Shown here: positions 19,291 through 27,103 of the stretch, one piece after another | Layout: each line of letters begins with the position of its first letter | Numbering within the stretch: the first letter of the stretch is position 1 | Assembly: GCF_010092445.1 (NCBI RefSeq) | Contig: NZ_CP048031.1 | Location: 1,364,001-1,428,000, forward strand | From: Shewanella sp. Arc9-LZ | GTDB taxonomy: Bacteria > Pseudomonadota > Gammaproteobacteria > Enterobacterales > Shewanellaceae | Direction: 5' to 3' | DNA: 64,000 bases | Program-made: the position numbers and the translations under genes | The notes under the pieces: model-generated | Seen by the model: the letters and a program-made list of their open reading frames with translations, nothing else | What the model was told of the DNA's origin: nothing | The model's database searches: none

Positions 19291-22008
19291 ATGGATGTTA
19301 AAGCTCAAATGGATTTTGCTAATTATGCTCGATTACAAAACGAAGTAACTACCAAAAATGTAAAACCAAATTATCACAAATACAATACCGAAGGCAGAAG
19401 GCTTACGGATTATGATGACAAGGATTCATTGAAAAAAGCGTTACGGTGCTTTGAAAAGGCTTTGGCGTTAGCATCTAAAAATGAATATACCAGAGCTTCT
19501 GCATACCATGAGTTAGGGGTGTTTTATTTTACTCACTTTGCTCACCTACTTGGTGCGCCACAATCAAATTTGAATAAAGCGGTTTCATTCTTTTCTCGTG
19601 CAATTGAAAGCAAGCAACGACAACAATTTCCAGATAAACATGCATCAAGTTTGTCGCAGTTAGGGGCAACATATCGAAGGGCAGCCAATGAGCATTTATT
19701 TCCCTTAAGTCGGCAGGATTGTCTATCAAAGTCTCAGCAGCTGCACGAGGCGGCGTTAAGAGTGTTAGATGGCGATATTCCTATTTTTATTCGTTTAAAC
19801 AGCCAATCCATCATATCTTTTAATTTAGCTGCTACTCTGCTCGACGCTAACAAAATTGTTGAAGCTTGCGATGCTCAAGCGAAAGCGTTTCAGTGTTTTA
19901 TTGATGCTATTGAGTGGGCTCAGTCTAATTTTCCTAACAAAGGTTTAGAGGGCTATATGTCCTTGAAACCAGATCAAATATTGCCTCTTACTGTTGCTCG
20001 ATTGAGCCACTTTTCCAATAATAAAGAGCACAAACAGCTTTGTAATTTTATTGGAGAAATAGCACCGTCGTTTGGCCTCGACCCTTTAGATTTTATGAGA
20101 GTTAATCCATTCGCAGATATATCAAACCCTATTGATGAAATTAAGCAACTTGTAAATGGGGCTGAGAGAAACAGCACTGCTGCTAATATTGAAAAGTTAT
20201 CAGCTAAAGTTCACTCATTAATGGTGAGTAGACAGTCTACAGAGACGGACCAAGAGTCTGATAGGGTCAGTGTGCTAATTCAACAGGCAAGTTCAGGCTT
20301 AGCTCGTATATTAGTGAAGAAAGAAGAATATCTACAAGCATTCATCACGCTTGAAAATACCAGTGGAATGCGTTTTTGTGAGAATGCGAGTTTGTGCTGG
20401 TTTTATGCTAAAAATCCAGTGGTACAAATGATATTCGAGACTAAAAGAAAGTTAGGTGGTGCATATTATGGGTTGAATGAACTTGCATTGATGTTAACAG
20501 TTGTGGATAAGAGTAAATTAGATCAATCTCTTGCTGAGAGTGCTAAGTTACTTAAGTCACAAGCTCCCTTAAAAATAACCAATTTTGATGAAAATATATT
20601 CAATGATAATCAATATGCCAAAATTGTCGAAATGGCGAGTCGAGCCAGAGACCCTATCAGTTATTTACACGAACAGGCAAACCTATGTTTAGATGATTTC
20701 AAAACCCTAGGTGAATATACAGACAGATTAGACCCTGATTACCTTAAGGCTAGGTTCCGAACTCAACAAATTACTTTTGATAATTTAACCGAGGCCGTTC
20801 ATGCTCATCCCGAGCAAGTACTCGTTAAGATAGACATTGAAGATCACTATGATGATGCTTTGATTATCGTTGCTTATCTGCAAAATAACGAAATAATTGC
20901 TAACGGTTATTCTTTCAACTTACCTAAAAATCTTATCAACGATGTTGCAGCATTTGTGGCTAACAACAAAGAGGCCACTACCGAGTGGGATTTTGATTTT
21001 ATCGATTGGAAAAGGATGCTTCCAAGTCACTTAGGTAAAATTTCGATACTACCTTCATTTTTTGCTTCGCATATACCTTGGACTGCAACCGGTAAAGCGG
21101 GAGAAAAGCTGTATCAATTAGTCAGCGAGATAAATTGGCTACCTTCACTAATGTATTTATACGAACAAGTTAAATACTCAGATGAAAAAAGCCAGCTGAC
21201 TAGCCTATGTGGTGGTGATACTTTATTTGAAAAACTCGCGGTACAAGCCTGTACAGAAGCTAGTGTTACTCAATCTATGGATGAAGTTGTTAATCAGTTA
21301 ACCCACTCTAGCGTTTTTAGTTTTTATGGTCATTGTGAACATAAACATCCAGACAGACCTTCATTATTATTTAAAGATTATGTTATTCGAGATGTTGAGA
21401 TGCGTCTTGGCGTACGAGGAGCTGAACGCATCGAATTGTGGGCGTGTCAAAGTGGTTCGAATATTCCTCTACATTTTTTGCCTAGCCAGGTGAATGAAGC
21501 CTTCGGTATGGATATGAGAATGCTAGAGTACGGTGCTAAAACCGCTATAGGTTCTCTGTGGGCTGTTCCTGAGTTAGTTACGGCACATATAAAAGCAAAA
21601 TACGATAAGCTTGTTACAAGCGGTTTAGGGGCATCTGAAGCACTGCTTAGTGCTCAACGTTGGTGGGTTGAAAGAGGTGCTGATGAGGAGTTAAGTAAAA
21701 TCACTACCATTGGTGAAAAAGAGTACCTAAGGACGCTTGGTTGCCATTATACAAAAAATCAAGCGATGGAATCACTGATGGGGCCTGTACTTGCAAGTAG
21801 TGCTAATAAATCCAAGTTTGATGTAAGTGTATTGGAGAGTTCATTTAAGCACCCTTCAGCATGGTCAGGCATGCGTTTTTGCGGTATAAGCGAACAGCAA
21901 AATATTTTTATTCCTAGAGTCGAGTTGTCATCAGCTCAACTACAGCAATTGAGTACTTTAATTTTACAAATGGATTTACAGGCAGGCTTTGTAAAAAATG
22001 CGAGATAA
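19291..22008 (+). CDS. TPR-CHAT caspase-like protease
   Basis: 905 residues. The first ~200 residues hold tetratricopeptide-like helices (DSLKKALRCFEKALALASKN, NLNKAVSFFSRAIESKQRQ). The C-terminal third is a CHAT peptidase domain: catalytic His in FYGHCEHKHPDRPSLLF (H681), catalytic Cys in ERIELWACQSGSN (C719), and the family's end motif LEYGAKTAIGSLWAVPE. CHAT proteases in bacterial immunity cleave a partner protein on activation (known examples: gasdermin-linked CHAT, type III-E Csx29). No gasdermin is visible here. The following gene overlaps by 11 bp, and a third gene overlaps that one, so three proteins are made together. The substrate is most likely one of the two partners. Confidence 0.85.
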   Translation: MDVKAQMDFANYARLQNEVTTKNVKPNYHKYNTEGRRLTDYDDKDSLKKALRCFEKALALASKNEYTRASAYHELGVFYFTHFAHLLGAPQSNLNKAVSFFSRAIESKQRQQFPDKHASSLSQLGATYRRAANEHLFPLSRQDCLSKSQQLHEAALRVLDGDIPIFIRLNSQSIISFNLAATLLDANKIVEACDAQAKAFQCFIDAIEWAQSNFPNKGLEGYMSLKPDQILPLTVARLSHFSNNKEHKQLCNFIGEIAPSFGLDPLDFMRVNPFADISNPIDEIKQLVNGAERNSTAANIEKLSAKVHSLMVSRQSTETDQESDRVSVLIQQASSGLARILVKKEEYLQAFITLENTSGMRFCENASLCWFYAKNPVVQMIFETKRKLGGAYYGLNELALMLTVVDKSKLDQSLAESAKLLKSQAPLKITNFDENIFNDNQYAKIVEMASRARDPISYLHEQANLCLDDFKTLGEYTDRLDPDYLKARFRTQQITFDNLTEAVHAHPEQVLVKIDIEDHYDDALIIVAYLQNNEIIANGYSFNLPKNLINDVAAFVANNKEATTEWDFDFIDWKRMLPSHLGKISILPSFFASHIPWTATGKAGEKLYQLVSEINWLPSLMYLYEQVKYSDEKSQLTSLCGGDTLFEKLAVQACTEASVTQSMDEVVNQLTHSSVFSFYGHCEHKHPDRPSLLFKDYVIRDVEMRLGVRGAERIELWACQSGSNIPLHFLPSQVNEAFGMDMRMLEYGAKTAIGSLWAVPELVTAHIKAKYDKLVTSGLGASEALLSAQRWWVERGADEELSKITTIGEKEYLRTLGCHYTKNQAMESLMGPVLASSANKSKFDVSVLESSFKHPSAWSGMRFCGISEQQNIFIPRVELSSAQLQQLSTLILQMDLQAGFVKNAR

Positions 22009-22927
22009 CTACTTACCCATTACCGATTGGTCTTTTATTGGAAGGCAAAAGTATGTTGATAAAAATCGATTAGTTATTGAATTGGTCATTGAGCAAGCGC
22101 TTGAGGATTTTGATGAGAAAACCATATCTGTAGCATTTGGTCGTCAAGCTAGCTCGGTCGCCAAGATTATAGACCTATTTTTGCTTAGTCATTTTTGTGT
22201 TGATCGCTTGCCTACAGCTATACCCAAAGATATCAAACTTTTCAGTCAGCTGGCATTCTGGGTTAGGTATAAAACCGCTGGACATGTACATGTCGGGAGT
22301 GAGTCCCGTAAGCAGGCTTTAGTTGAAAGTGAGCAGGGCCTGTCCGAATCTAAAGTGGCAAATATCGATTTGGATTTGCAAGTATTATCAAAGAATCTAA
22401 AAAAACTCAATCAACATGTTGCACCTGATTTGATTGGATATTGGTTGCAAGCTAATAAAAAACTGCTAAATGAATTACCTACATTTGAAGATTTCTCGCA
22501 GGTTGTCGAAATAGAAAATGATGTGTCTGATACTCAAAAAACTCGCTATAAGGTGGATGCTTCTTTTAGGTACTTGTATCTGTTCCTCAATATTGCAGAA
22601 CACATAGATACTGTTGAACGTTATGAAAATAAATATTTTGTGAAAGGCCTTAATCGTCCTCAATATGTCGCAGGTAATTCAGAAACTCATCAAACTAAGC
22701 ATCAAGTTAGGCAGACAATTAAACAAATAATCAATCGATTTCATGCAATTTTTACAGAGACTGGTGATAATGATGTTCTTATTCGTGCATTGTTTAAATC
22801 TATTGCCAAAAAAGCAGTGCTTGATGTGTATGAGATAAGCAAAAATGAGCCATATTATTCTGATTACACTCAAAAAATAATACAACTAAAAGCTAAACCA
22901 TCTACATTATTGGAGCAAGTATCATGA
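21998..22927 (+). CDS. Unrecognised CHAT-cassette partner 1
   Basis: 309 residues, overlapping the CHAT gene by 11 bp and the next gene by 4 bp. Sequence appears mainly helical; no transmembrane segment, no signal peptide, no nucleotide-binding loop, no metal-binding cysteine cluster. It has a segment FWVRYKTAGHVHVG near residue 95 and a basic central-to-C-terminal part. It does not look like a beta-rich gasdermin. Position suggests a sensor, inhibitor or substrate of the protease. I cannot assign a family. Confidence 0.7.
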   Translation: MRDNYLPITDWSFIGRQKYVDKNRLVIELVIEQALEDFDEKTISVAFGRQASSVAKIIDLFLLSHFCVDRLPTAIPKDIKLFSQLAFWVRYKTAGHVHVGSESRKQALVESEQGLSESKVANIDLDLQVLSKNLKKLNQHVAPDLIGYWLQANKKLLNELPTFEDFSQVVEIENDVSDTQKTRYKVDASFRYLYLFLNIAEHIDTVERYENKYFVKGLNRPQYVAGNSETHQTKHQVRQTIKQIINRFHAIFTETGDNDVLIRALFKSIAKKAVLDVYEISKNEPYYSDYTQKIIQLKAKPSTLLEQVS

Positions 22928-23496
22928 CACTTGATAAGTTATTGCTTGATGAAATGGTCCAAGGTGTAGAGAGTGCTGATGAAAACTGGGTTCAGCTGTT
23001 ACAGCATCCTGACGCTGAAAGGGTTTGGTCTGAAGCCGTTAAGCGTCGGGAAAGTTTGAATGCGTTTTGCCGTCTAGCGGCAAGATGGCCTGCGATAGTT
23101 CTTCAATATAAAAAATTAAAATCTTTTACTAAAAAAAGTATCAACGCCCCACAAATTAATCTTTTTAGTCCTAGCCACCAACCATTTAGTGCTGCTTTGA
23201 GTAGTATATCAGATGAAGAACAAGCCTTTTTAATTGAGGTTAAATGGGGGAAACACCAGATAGTGGAGCTAGATAAAGATATTCTCATTAACTTCAATGC
23301 GGACAGAGATATTAATGTTTATTATTCTTTTATTGGTGGTGATGGGGTCATTGGTATAGATGACTCGTGGGCCTTTAAGCTTGACGAAGGTGCTGTATTG
23401 CTCACTTTTGTTGAAGGTGAGTGTTTAAGCAATGATTTTGAATCTATTTTAAACCATGCCAAATCAGTTGGGAGTGTTGTACTGCTACCTTCATAA
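22924..23496 (+). CDS. Unrecognised CHAT-cassette partner 2
   Basis: 190 residues, ATG within the stop of the preceding gene (ATGA overlap). First ~75 residues helical (WSEAVKRRESLNAFCRLAAR), the rest beta-strand-like (AFLIEVKWGKHQIVELDKD, GVIGIDDSWAFKLDEGAVLL). No known motif. Tight coupling to the CHAT protease suggests a defined stoichiometry, for instance an adaptor or the cleaved effector. Function unknown. Confidence 0.7.
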   Translation: MTLDKLLLDEMVQGVESADENWVQLLQHPDAERVWSEAVKRRESLNAFCRLAARWPAIVLQYKKLKSFTKKSINAPQINLFSPSHQPFSAALSSISDEEQAFLIEVKWGKHQIVELDKDILINFNADRDINVYYSFIGGDGVIGIDDSWAFKLDEGAVLLTFVEGECLSNDFESILNHAKSVGSVVLLPS

Positions 23497-23532
23497 ATAA
23501 AAAGCGAAAAAAAGTAAATTCACCAGCGTATA

Positions 23533-23560
23533 GAAGCACCAATAACAAAAAAGGTGCTTC
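23533..23560 (+). promoter_or_regulatory. Hairpin sequestering the ribosome site of the RelE-like gene
   Basis: Perfect 8-bp arms GAAGCACC (23533-23540) and GGTGCTTC (23553-23560) with a 12-base loop AATAACAAAAAA. The likely ribosome site AAGGTG (23551-23556) lies in the right arm, and the ATG follows at 23564. No run of T follows, so it is not a normal terminator. It could be a translational switch or an operator. Confidence 0.55.
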
Positions 23561-23563
23561 AAA

Positions 23564-23911
23564 ATGTCAACATTACAATATGTTTTCCCCTTCACAGATC
23601 AGTCTACACAAGCGAATACGATTTCATCGCTAATGTGTCGTATTAACTCTAGAGTTTGGCAAAGTCTATCTTCCAATCAACAGATCCAAACTATAAACCT
23701 GATAAATGAGATTACATCAGGTAAACCTTATCCGTTTTTAGGCGGTCGAAAAGTCAAATGTAACAACTCCCTTGTTCGTTTTCGCATAGGCCGAAATCAT
23801 CGGCTTATCTTGAACCGCACTTCAACGAATTTCGTTTTTCAACTATTTAACCGTCAAAATTATGAGCGAAACTTTAATAAAAAGTTCAGTTCATTAACTG
23901 TTGAATGTTAA
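23564..23911 (+). CDS. RelE/ParE-fold small protein, first gene of viperin cassette
   Basis: 115 residues. The second half resembles RelE/ParE-type proteins: helix SSNQQIQTINLINEITSG, then LGGRKVKCNNSLVRFRIGRN, HRLILNRTSTNFVFQLFNR and NYERNF, i.e. the R-x-R-x-G-x-x-R-L-I strand pattern seen in the toxins. No antitoxin gene is next to it: upstream is the CHAT cassette, and 12 bp downstream is viperin. It may therefore be a regulator, an RNA-binding accessory or a toxin controlled by the hairpin before it. Resemblance seen by eye only. Confidence 0.55.
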   Translation: MSTLQYVFPFTDQSTQANTISSLMCRINSRVWQSLSSNQQIQTINLINEITSGKPYPFLGGRKVKCNNSLVRFRIGRNHRLILNRTSTNFVFQLFNRQNYERNFNKKFSSLTVEC

Positions 23912-23923
23912 GGAGGCTGAGTC

Positions 23924-24844
23924 ATGAAATTTATCCATGTAGAACATAAAAATATTAAAGAATTAGTCATCAACTGGCACATCACTGAAGTGTGCAATTA
24001 TGACTGCAAGTACTGCTTTGCAAAATGGGGACGACCTAAAGAACTACATCGTTCTCTTGAGGAAATTGAAAAGTTGCTTGATTACTTAGCTTCATATTTT
24101 ATCAAAGGTAATTCAACGTTAAAGAGTGAGCTCGGTTACGAAACCGTTCGTCTTAATTTAGCTGGCGGAGAACCAATGATGCTTGGCAGTACATTTTTTA
24201 TCGTACTGATGCTGGCGAAACAAAAAGGCTTTAAAACCTCAATCATTACTAATGGGCATTACCTAGTAAATAGCCGCTTGGATTTCCCTAAGAATGTGTT
24301 GGATATGGTTGGTATTAGCTTTGATAGCCAAGATTTAAGTACTCGAGAAAAAATAGGCAGAGTTGATCGTAAAGGCAATTCGCTGAGCGCTGAGGATTTA
24401 AAAATCGCATTAGAGGGGTTAATAGAAACTCAAAAAGGCATCAAAACCAAGATCAATACAGTTGTGAATAGCTTAAATAATGAAGAGGACTTTTCATCAC
24501 TGATTTGTGAGTTAAAGCCTTATAAATGGAAAGTCTTACAAGTAATGCCGTATGGTGCTGATGATTTACTGATCTCAAAAGAAAAGTTTAACCAGTTTGT
24601 AGTGCGTCATAGTGGCTTAGGACTCCCACTATTTTCTGAGTCGAACTCAACGATGACAGAGTCATATTTGATGATTGACCCGTTAGGCCGCTTCTATCAA
24701 AACTCTGTAAGTTCTATTGGTTACAAGTACAGTGACAGTATCAATCAGTGTGGTGTGGAAAGCGCACTTGCTCAGATAGCGTTTAACCCTAAAACATTTT
24801 TATCAAGATATCGTCAAATTGATATCGATGTTATCGAGTCTTAG
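23924..24844 (+). CDS. Prokaryotic viperin, radical-SAM ddhNTP synthase
   Basis: 306 residues, with a strong AAGGAGG site. The radical SAM cysteines are C24, C28, C31 in INWHITEVCNYDCKYCF. Segment by segment it follows animal viperin: NLAGGEP (NFSGGEP in human), GISFDSQDLSTREKIGR (AISCDSFDEEVNVLIGR), KINTVVNSLNNEEDF (KINSVINRFNVEEDM), YKWKVLQVMP (VRWKVFQCLL), ESNSTMTESYLMIDPLGRF (ESNQKMKDSYLILDEYMRF). Viperins convert NTPs into 3'-deoxy-3',4'-didehydro-NTPs that terminate viral RNA chains. It lacks the animal N-terminal membrane helix. No nucleotide kinase is adjacent. Which nucleotide it uses cannot be told from the sequence. Confidence 0.88.
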   Translation: MKFIHVEHKNIKELVINWHITEVCNYDCKYCFAKWGRPKELHRSLEEIEKLLDYLASYFIKGNSTLKSELGYETVRLNLAGGEPMMLGSTFFIVLMLAKQKGFKTSIITNGHYLVNSRLDFPKNVLDMVGISFDSQDLSTREKIGRVDRKGNSLSAEDLKIALEGLIETQKGIKTKINTVVNSLNNEEDFSSLICELKPYKWKVLQVMPYGADDLLISKEKFNQFVVRHSGLGLPLFSESNSTMTESYLMIDPLGRFYQNSVSSIGYKYSDSINQCGVESALAQIAFNPKTFLSRYRQIDIDVIES

Positions 24845-24850
24845 GGGGAA

Positions 24851-25207
24851 ATGATGAAAAGTGAAACTTGTTTTGGAAAAACCTCAGGTAAACCATTAAC
24901 ACAATATTATGATGAAGAAGAGGCTCAAGGAGCCGCTGATTACTCCAAAGAATTTTATGGTGATGATTTAAGTCCGTATCATTGCAGTAAATGTGATTTA
25001 TGGCATTTGTCACCTAAGAGTAGACAAACTCCCAGTCAAAAATGTAATCGTTGCACTGGGGGCTATGGCGTTGAAAAAGAATCATATCGCTCCAAACTCG
25101 AGGCACGTTTAAGAGCTGATATTATCTATGATGAACAAGGTATTAGCTTACGAGTCTATAAATGTAAGTATGGTTTTGGATGGCACTTGACGAAGAGTCA
25201 GTTTTAG
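24851..25207 (+). CDS. Small protein with duplicated YxCxxxxxWHL zinc-ribbon-like motif
   Basis: 118 residues, 6 bp after viperin with a GGGGGA site, so co-transcribed. A motif occurs twice: YHCSKCDLWHLSPKSRQ in the middle and YKCKYGFGWHLTKSQF at the end. The first copy has a CxxC pair and is followed by CNRC; the second has lost one cysteine. Each copy is preceded by a helix rich in acidic residues. Looks like an internal duplication in which only one half binds zinc. Function unknown; an accessory to viperin or a nucleic-acid binder is plausible. Confidence 0.6.
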   Translation: MMKSETCFGKTSGKPLTQYYDEEEAQGAADYSKEFYGDDLSPYHCSKCDLWHLSPKSRQTPSQKCNRCTGGYGVEKESYRSKLEARLRADIIYDEQGISLRVYKCKYGFGWHLTKSQF

Positions 25208-25245
25208 ATGGTACAGGTAATGAGCTAGTACACCTTAGTGAAAGT

Positions 25246-25842
25246 CTAGTAATAGCCTGTAAACTCTTTGCTGGTGGGTTTAGGATTAAAAACTATGCGG
25301 CTTGCCGCATAGTTTTTGGTTTGTGCGGGCTTTTTTCCTTTTCCTCTCGCTTTTGCGAAATAGCTAACCCTATACAATAGTTTTGCCATATTTTTATTAT
25401 CACCACGTTGTATTTTGTAATATTGATGTCTTGGATAATAAATAAAACCACCAAGTTCAGACCAAATACGTTTGCTGATAATATTAACCCAGCCTGGGTA
25501 CATGATGTTTTTACCATCTAAAAGTAGCACGATGTGATAGTGAGGTGACTTTGCTTTTTCTTGCTCGCGTACCCATATATAACCTAAACGGTGTATTTTG
25601 TACTTTGCTTTGAGTTGCTTTGATAATCGTCTGAAGAAAACAGTAATTTGTTTATTAAGCAGGACATAGCTTGGTTGGTGAAGATCATAGCGAATGGCCA
25701 TTAATTTTAAATGATGACTTTGAAAGTTAAAGATTTGTTCAAATGATGATTTAAGTATTGGTGTATAACAGCCTGATGGTCGATTATTTACTTTCCATTG
25801 ATTTCCTTTGTATGAGTAAAAGTCTGCTATAGATATGTGCAT
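25246..25842 (-). CDS. Inovirus-type Gp2/YagK-like HUH replication protein
   Basis: 198 residues, convergent with the viperin cassette. Core motif SPHYHIVLLLDG supplies the HUH-type His-x-His, preceded by a strand GYIWVREQEKAKS and followed by a region with tyrosines (GGFIYYPRHQYYKIQRG). This is the pattern of the inovirus Gp2 / YagK-YfjI family, found on filamentous phages and small satellites. It suggests the island keeps, or has captured, a rolling-circle replication gene. The last ~15 codons overlap a strong hairpin (25288-25317), so the native end may be slightly different. Confidence 0.7.
   Translation of the reverse strand: MHISIADFYSYKGNQWKVNNRPSGCYTPILKSSFEQIFNFQSHHLKLMAIRYDLHQPSYVLLNKQITVFFRRLSKQLKAKYKIHRLGYIWVREQEKAKSPHYHIVLLLDGKNIMYPGWVNIISKRIWSELGGFIYYPRHQYYKIQRGDNKNMAKLLYRVSYFAKARGKGKKPAQTKNYAASRIVFNPKPTSKEFTGYY
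25288..25317. terminator. Bidirectional hairpin between viperin cassette and gp2-like gene
   Basis: Perfect 13-bp arms AAAAACTATGCGG and CCGCATAGTTTTT around a 4-base CTTG loop, with runs of T on both strands. It is placed to stop plus-strand transcripts from the viperin cassette and minus-strand transcripts of the gp2-like gene, although it lies inside the 3' coding end of the latter. Confidence 0.75.
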
Positions 25843-25907
25843 ATGTTTTTACCAGAGGCTTGATTCAATTTCTTAATTAAAAAGAAAGACAGATATTATT
25901 AAGATCC

Positions 25908-25989
25908 CCCCCTAATATTCAGGGCCAGTTTAGCTGCAACAACATATGCGGCCTGACTTTTCTGCTCATATTATTTTCATTTTAGGGGG
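25908..25989. other. Nested inverted repeat upstream of gp2-like gene, candidate origin
   Basis: CCCCCTAA (25908-25915) pairs with TTAGGGGG (25982-25989); between them CAGGGCC and GGCCTG form a possible inner stem. It sits 66 bp upstream of an HUH-type replication gene start, the usual place of a rolling-circle origin. Otherwise 25843-26047 holds no gene. Confidence 0.35.
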
Positions 25990-26047
25990 TTAAAAACCTA
26001 TCAATATTTTCCAGTATTGTCTGTTATAATTTTTTAGTAATATATTC

Positions 26048-26077
26048 AAGTGGTTGAGGGGAGCACCCTCACCACTT
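26048..26077 (-). terminator. Hairpin downstream of alpA-like gene
   Basis: AAGTGGTTGAGGG (26048-26060) pairs with CCCTCACCACTT (26066-26077) with one bulged base. The run of U after it is weak, so it is a probable rather than a certain terminator. Confidence 0.5.
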
Positions 26078-26094
26078 AAATAGATACCTATTAT

Positions 26095-26364
26095 CTATCT
26101 TCTCAGCTCATCCCAAGCCTCTTTTCGAGCCTTTACTAGTGTGTCAATATAGTCAGCAAGTAAATCATCTTGTATACCAGCAGCCATTGCTTTGAGAGTT
26201 TGATGTATTTCGTACTCAAACCATCCAACAGCTCTACTCCCGAGCTTGATTGGTGGTGGAAGTAGCCCTTCATTGATCCTTTCATGAAGCGTACTTTTGC
26301 TGATTGCTAAGATAGAGAGGGCTTCCGGTTTGCGAATGATACGCATATTTTTTGATGTGTTCAT
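26095..26364 (-). CDS. AlpA-family island regulator / excisionase-like
   Basis: 89 residues of the MerR-like HTH fold typical of AlpA: MRIIRKPEALSILAISKSTL, ERINEGLLPPPIKLGSRAVGWFEYEI. AlpA proteins activate integrase expression and promote excision of P4-like islands. Its position between the replication gene and the integrase fits that job. The C-terminal 30 residues are extra helix. A complete gene. Confidence 0.85.
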   Translation of the reverse strand: MNTSKNMRIIRKPEALSILAISKSTLHERINEGLLPPPIKLGSRAVGWFEYEIHQTLKAMAAGIQDDLLADYIDTLVKARKEAWDELRR

Positions 26365-26477
26365 AATATAGATTCCTGTAAAAGTGTTAATTGGTTATTA
26401 CAGGGCTATATTGGAAGTTCTAGTGGTAAATTAGAGGTTTGAATTGATCGCTTTTATCTAGTCAATTCAAACTTGAG

Positions 26478-27095
26478 TTATTCTAACTTTGGAAATTTAT
26501 TTAAGCATATTCTGTCGAAGGCACTTTTCCATTTTGATGCATTTTCCATCTTGTCGTCAAAAACTATGGCCAGAAAAGTCACAAAATCTGATGTATCACT
26601 AATGGTTATCTTATTATTTTTTTGAAGCCATACATTGTGTAATTGATTAATTAGTTGGCCTTTTCCTGTTGTTAGTTTTAGCTCTATTGGTGGCTCAGTA
26701 CAGTTGCCGATTAAAGCACTCTTCGGTGGCGTTGCTGCAATAGATATGGATTGTATGACTTGCTCTAATTTAACAATCAAGCTTTGTAATTCATCATTTT
26801 TAGTGTCATCAAGTATTAATGGGGCGTTTACTCTGAGATTATTTTTATTATTACCGTTAGCTAATTGAGTATAAATCACATCAATATCAGACATTATGAT
26901 TGGAAATGAGTTTGCAACAGCCTTAATTTGAGTAAGGCCATCTTGAAAGTGTTTTTTTGCTGTTCTGAGACGTTTAAGTTGTTCGTTATATGTTTTCTCA
27001 CCTGCTGGATAGTTCTGGCAATATTTAATTATTGAATCGATGTCAGTATCGCTAAAACCTTTTGAGTTCAGCCACTTTTTATTATCTAGAATCAT
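26478..27095 (-). CDS. Unrecognised island protein next to the integrase
   Basis: 205 residues, ending 8 bp before nothing else but starting 8 bp after the integrase stop, on the same strand, so co-transcribed with it. Helical, with a segment QLKRLRTAKKHFQDGLTQIKA and a C-terminal WKSAFDRICLNKFPKL. No transmembrane part or known motif. Product of the integrase transcript, so it may serve mobility or be cargo. Confidence 0.65.
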   Translation of the reverse strand: MILDNKKWLNSKGFSDTDIDSIIKYCQNYPAGEKTYNEQLKRLRTAKKHFQDGLTQIKAVANSFPIIMSDIDVIYTQLANGNNKNNLRVNAPLILDDTKNDELQSLIVKLEQVIQSISIAATPPKSALIGNCTEPPIELKLTTGKGQLINQLHNVWLQKNNKITISDTSDFVTFLAIVFDDKMENASKWKSAFDRICLNKFPKLE

Positions 27096-27103
27096 ATTAA
27101 TTC

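Noticed and set aside
21998..22927. CHAT partner 1 as a bacterial gasdermin
   Set aside because: Appears helical throughout and lacks the strand-rich pattern and position expected; gasdermin could not be supported.
23564..23911. Complete toxin-antitoxin pair
   Set aside because: Only a RelE-like protein is present; neither neighbour looks like an antitoxin.
25180..25380. Plus-strand frame across the 25288 hairpin
   Set aside because: It overlaps the terminator and the end of the zinc-ribbon gene; an artefact of the inverted repeat.
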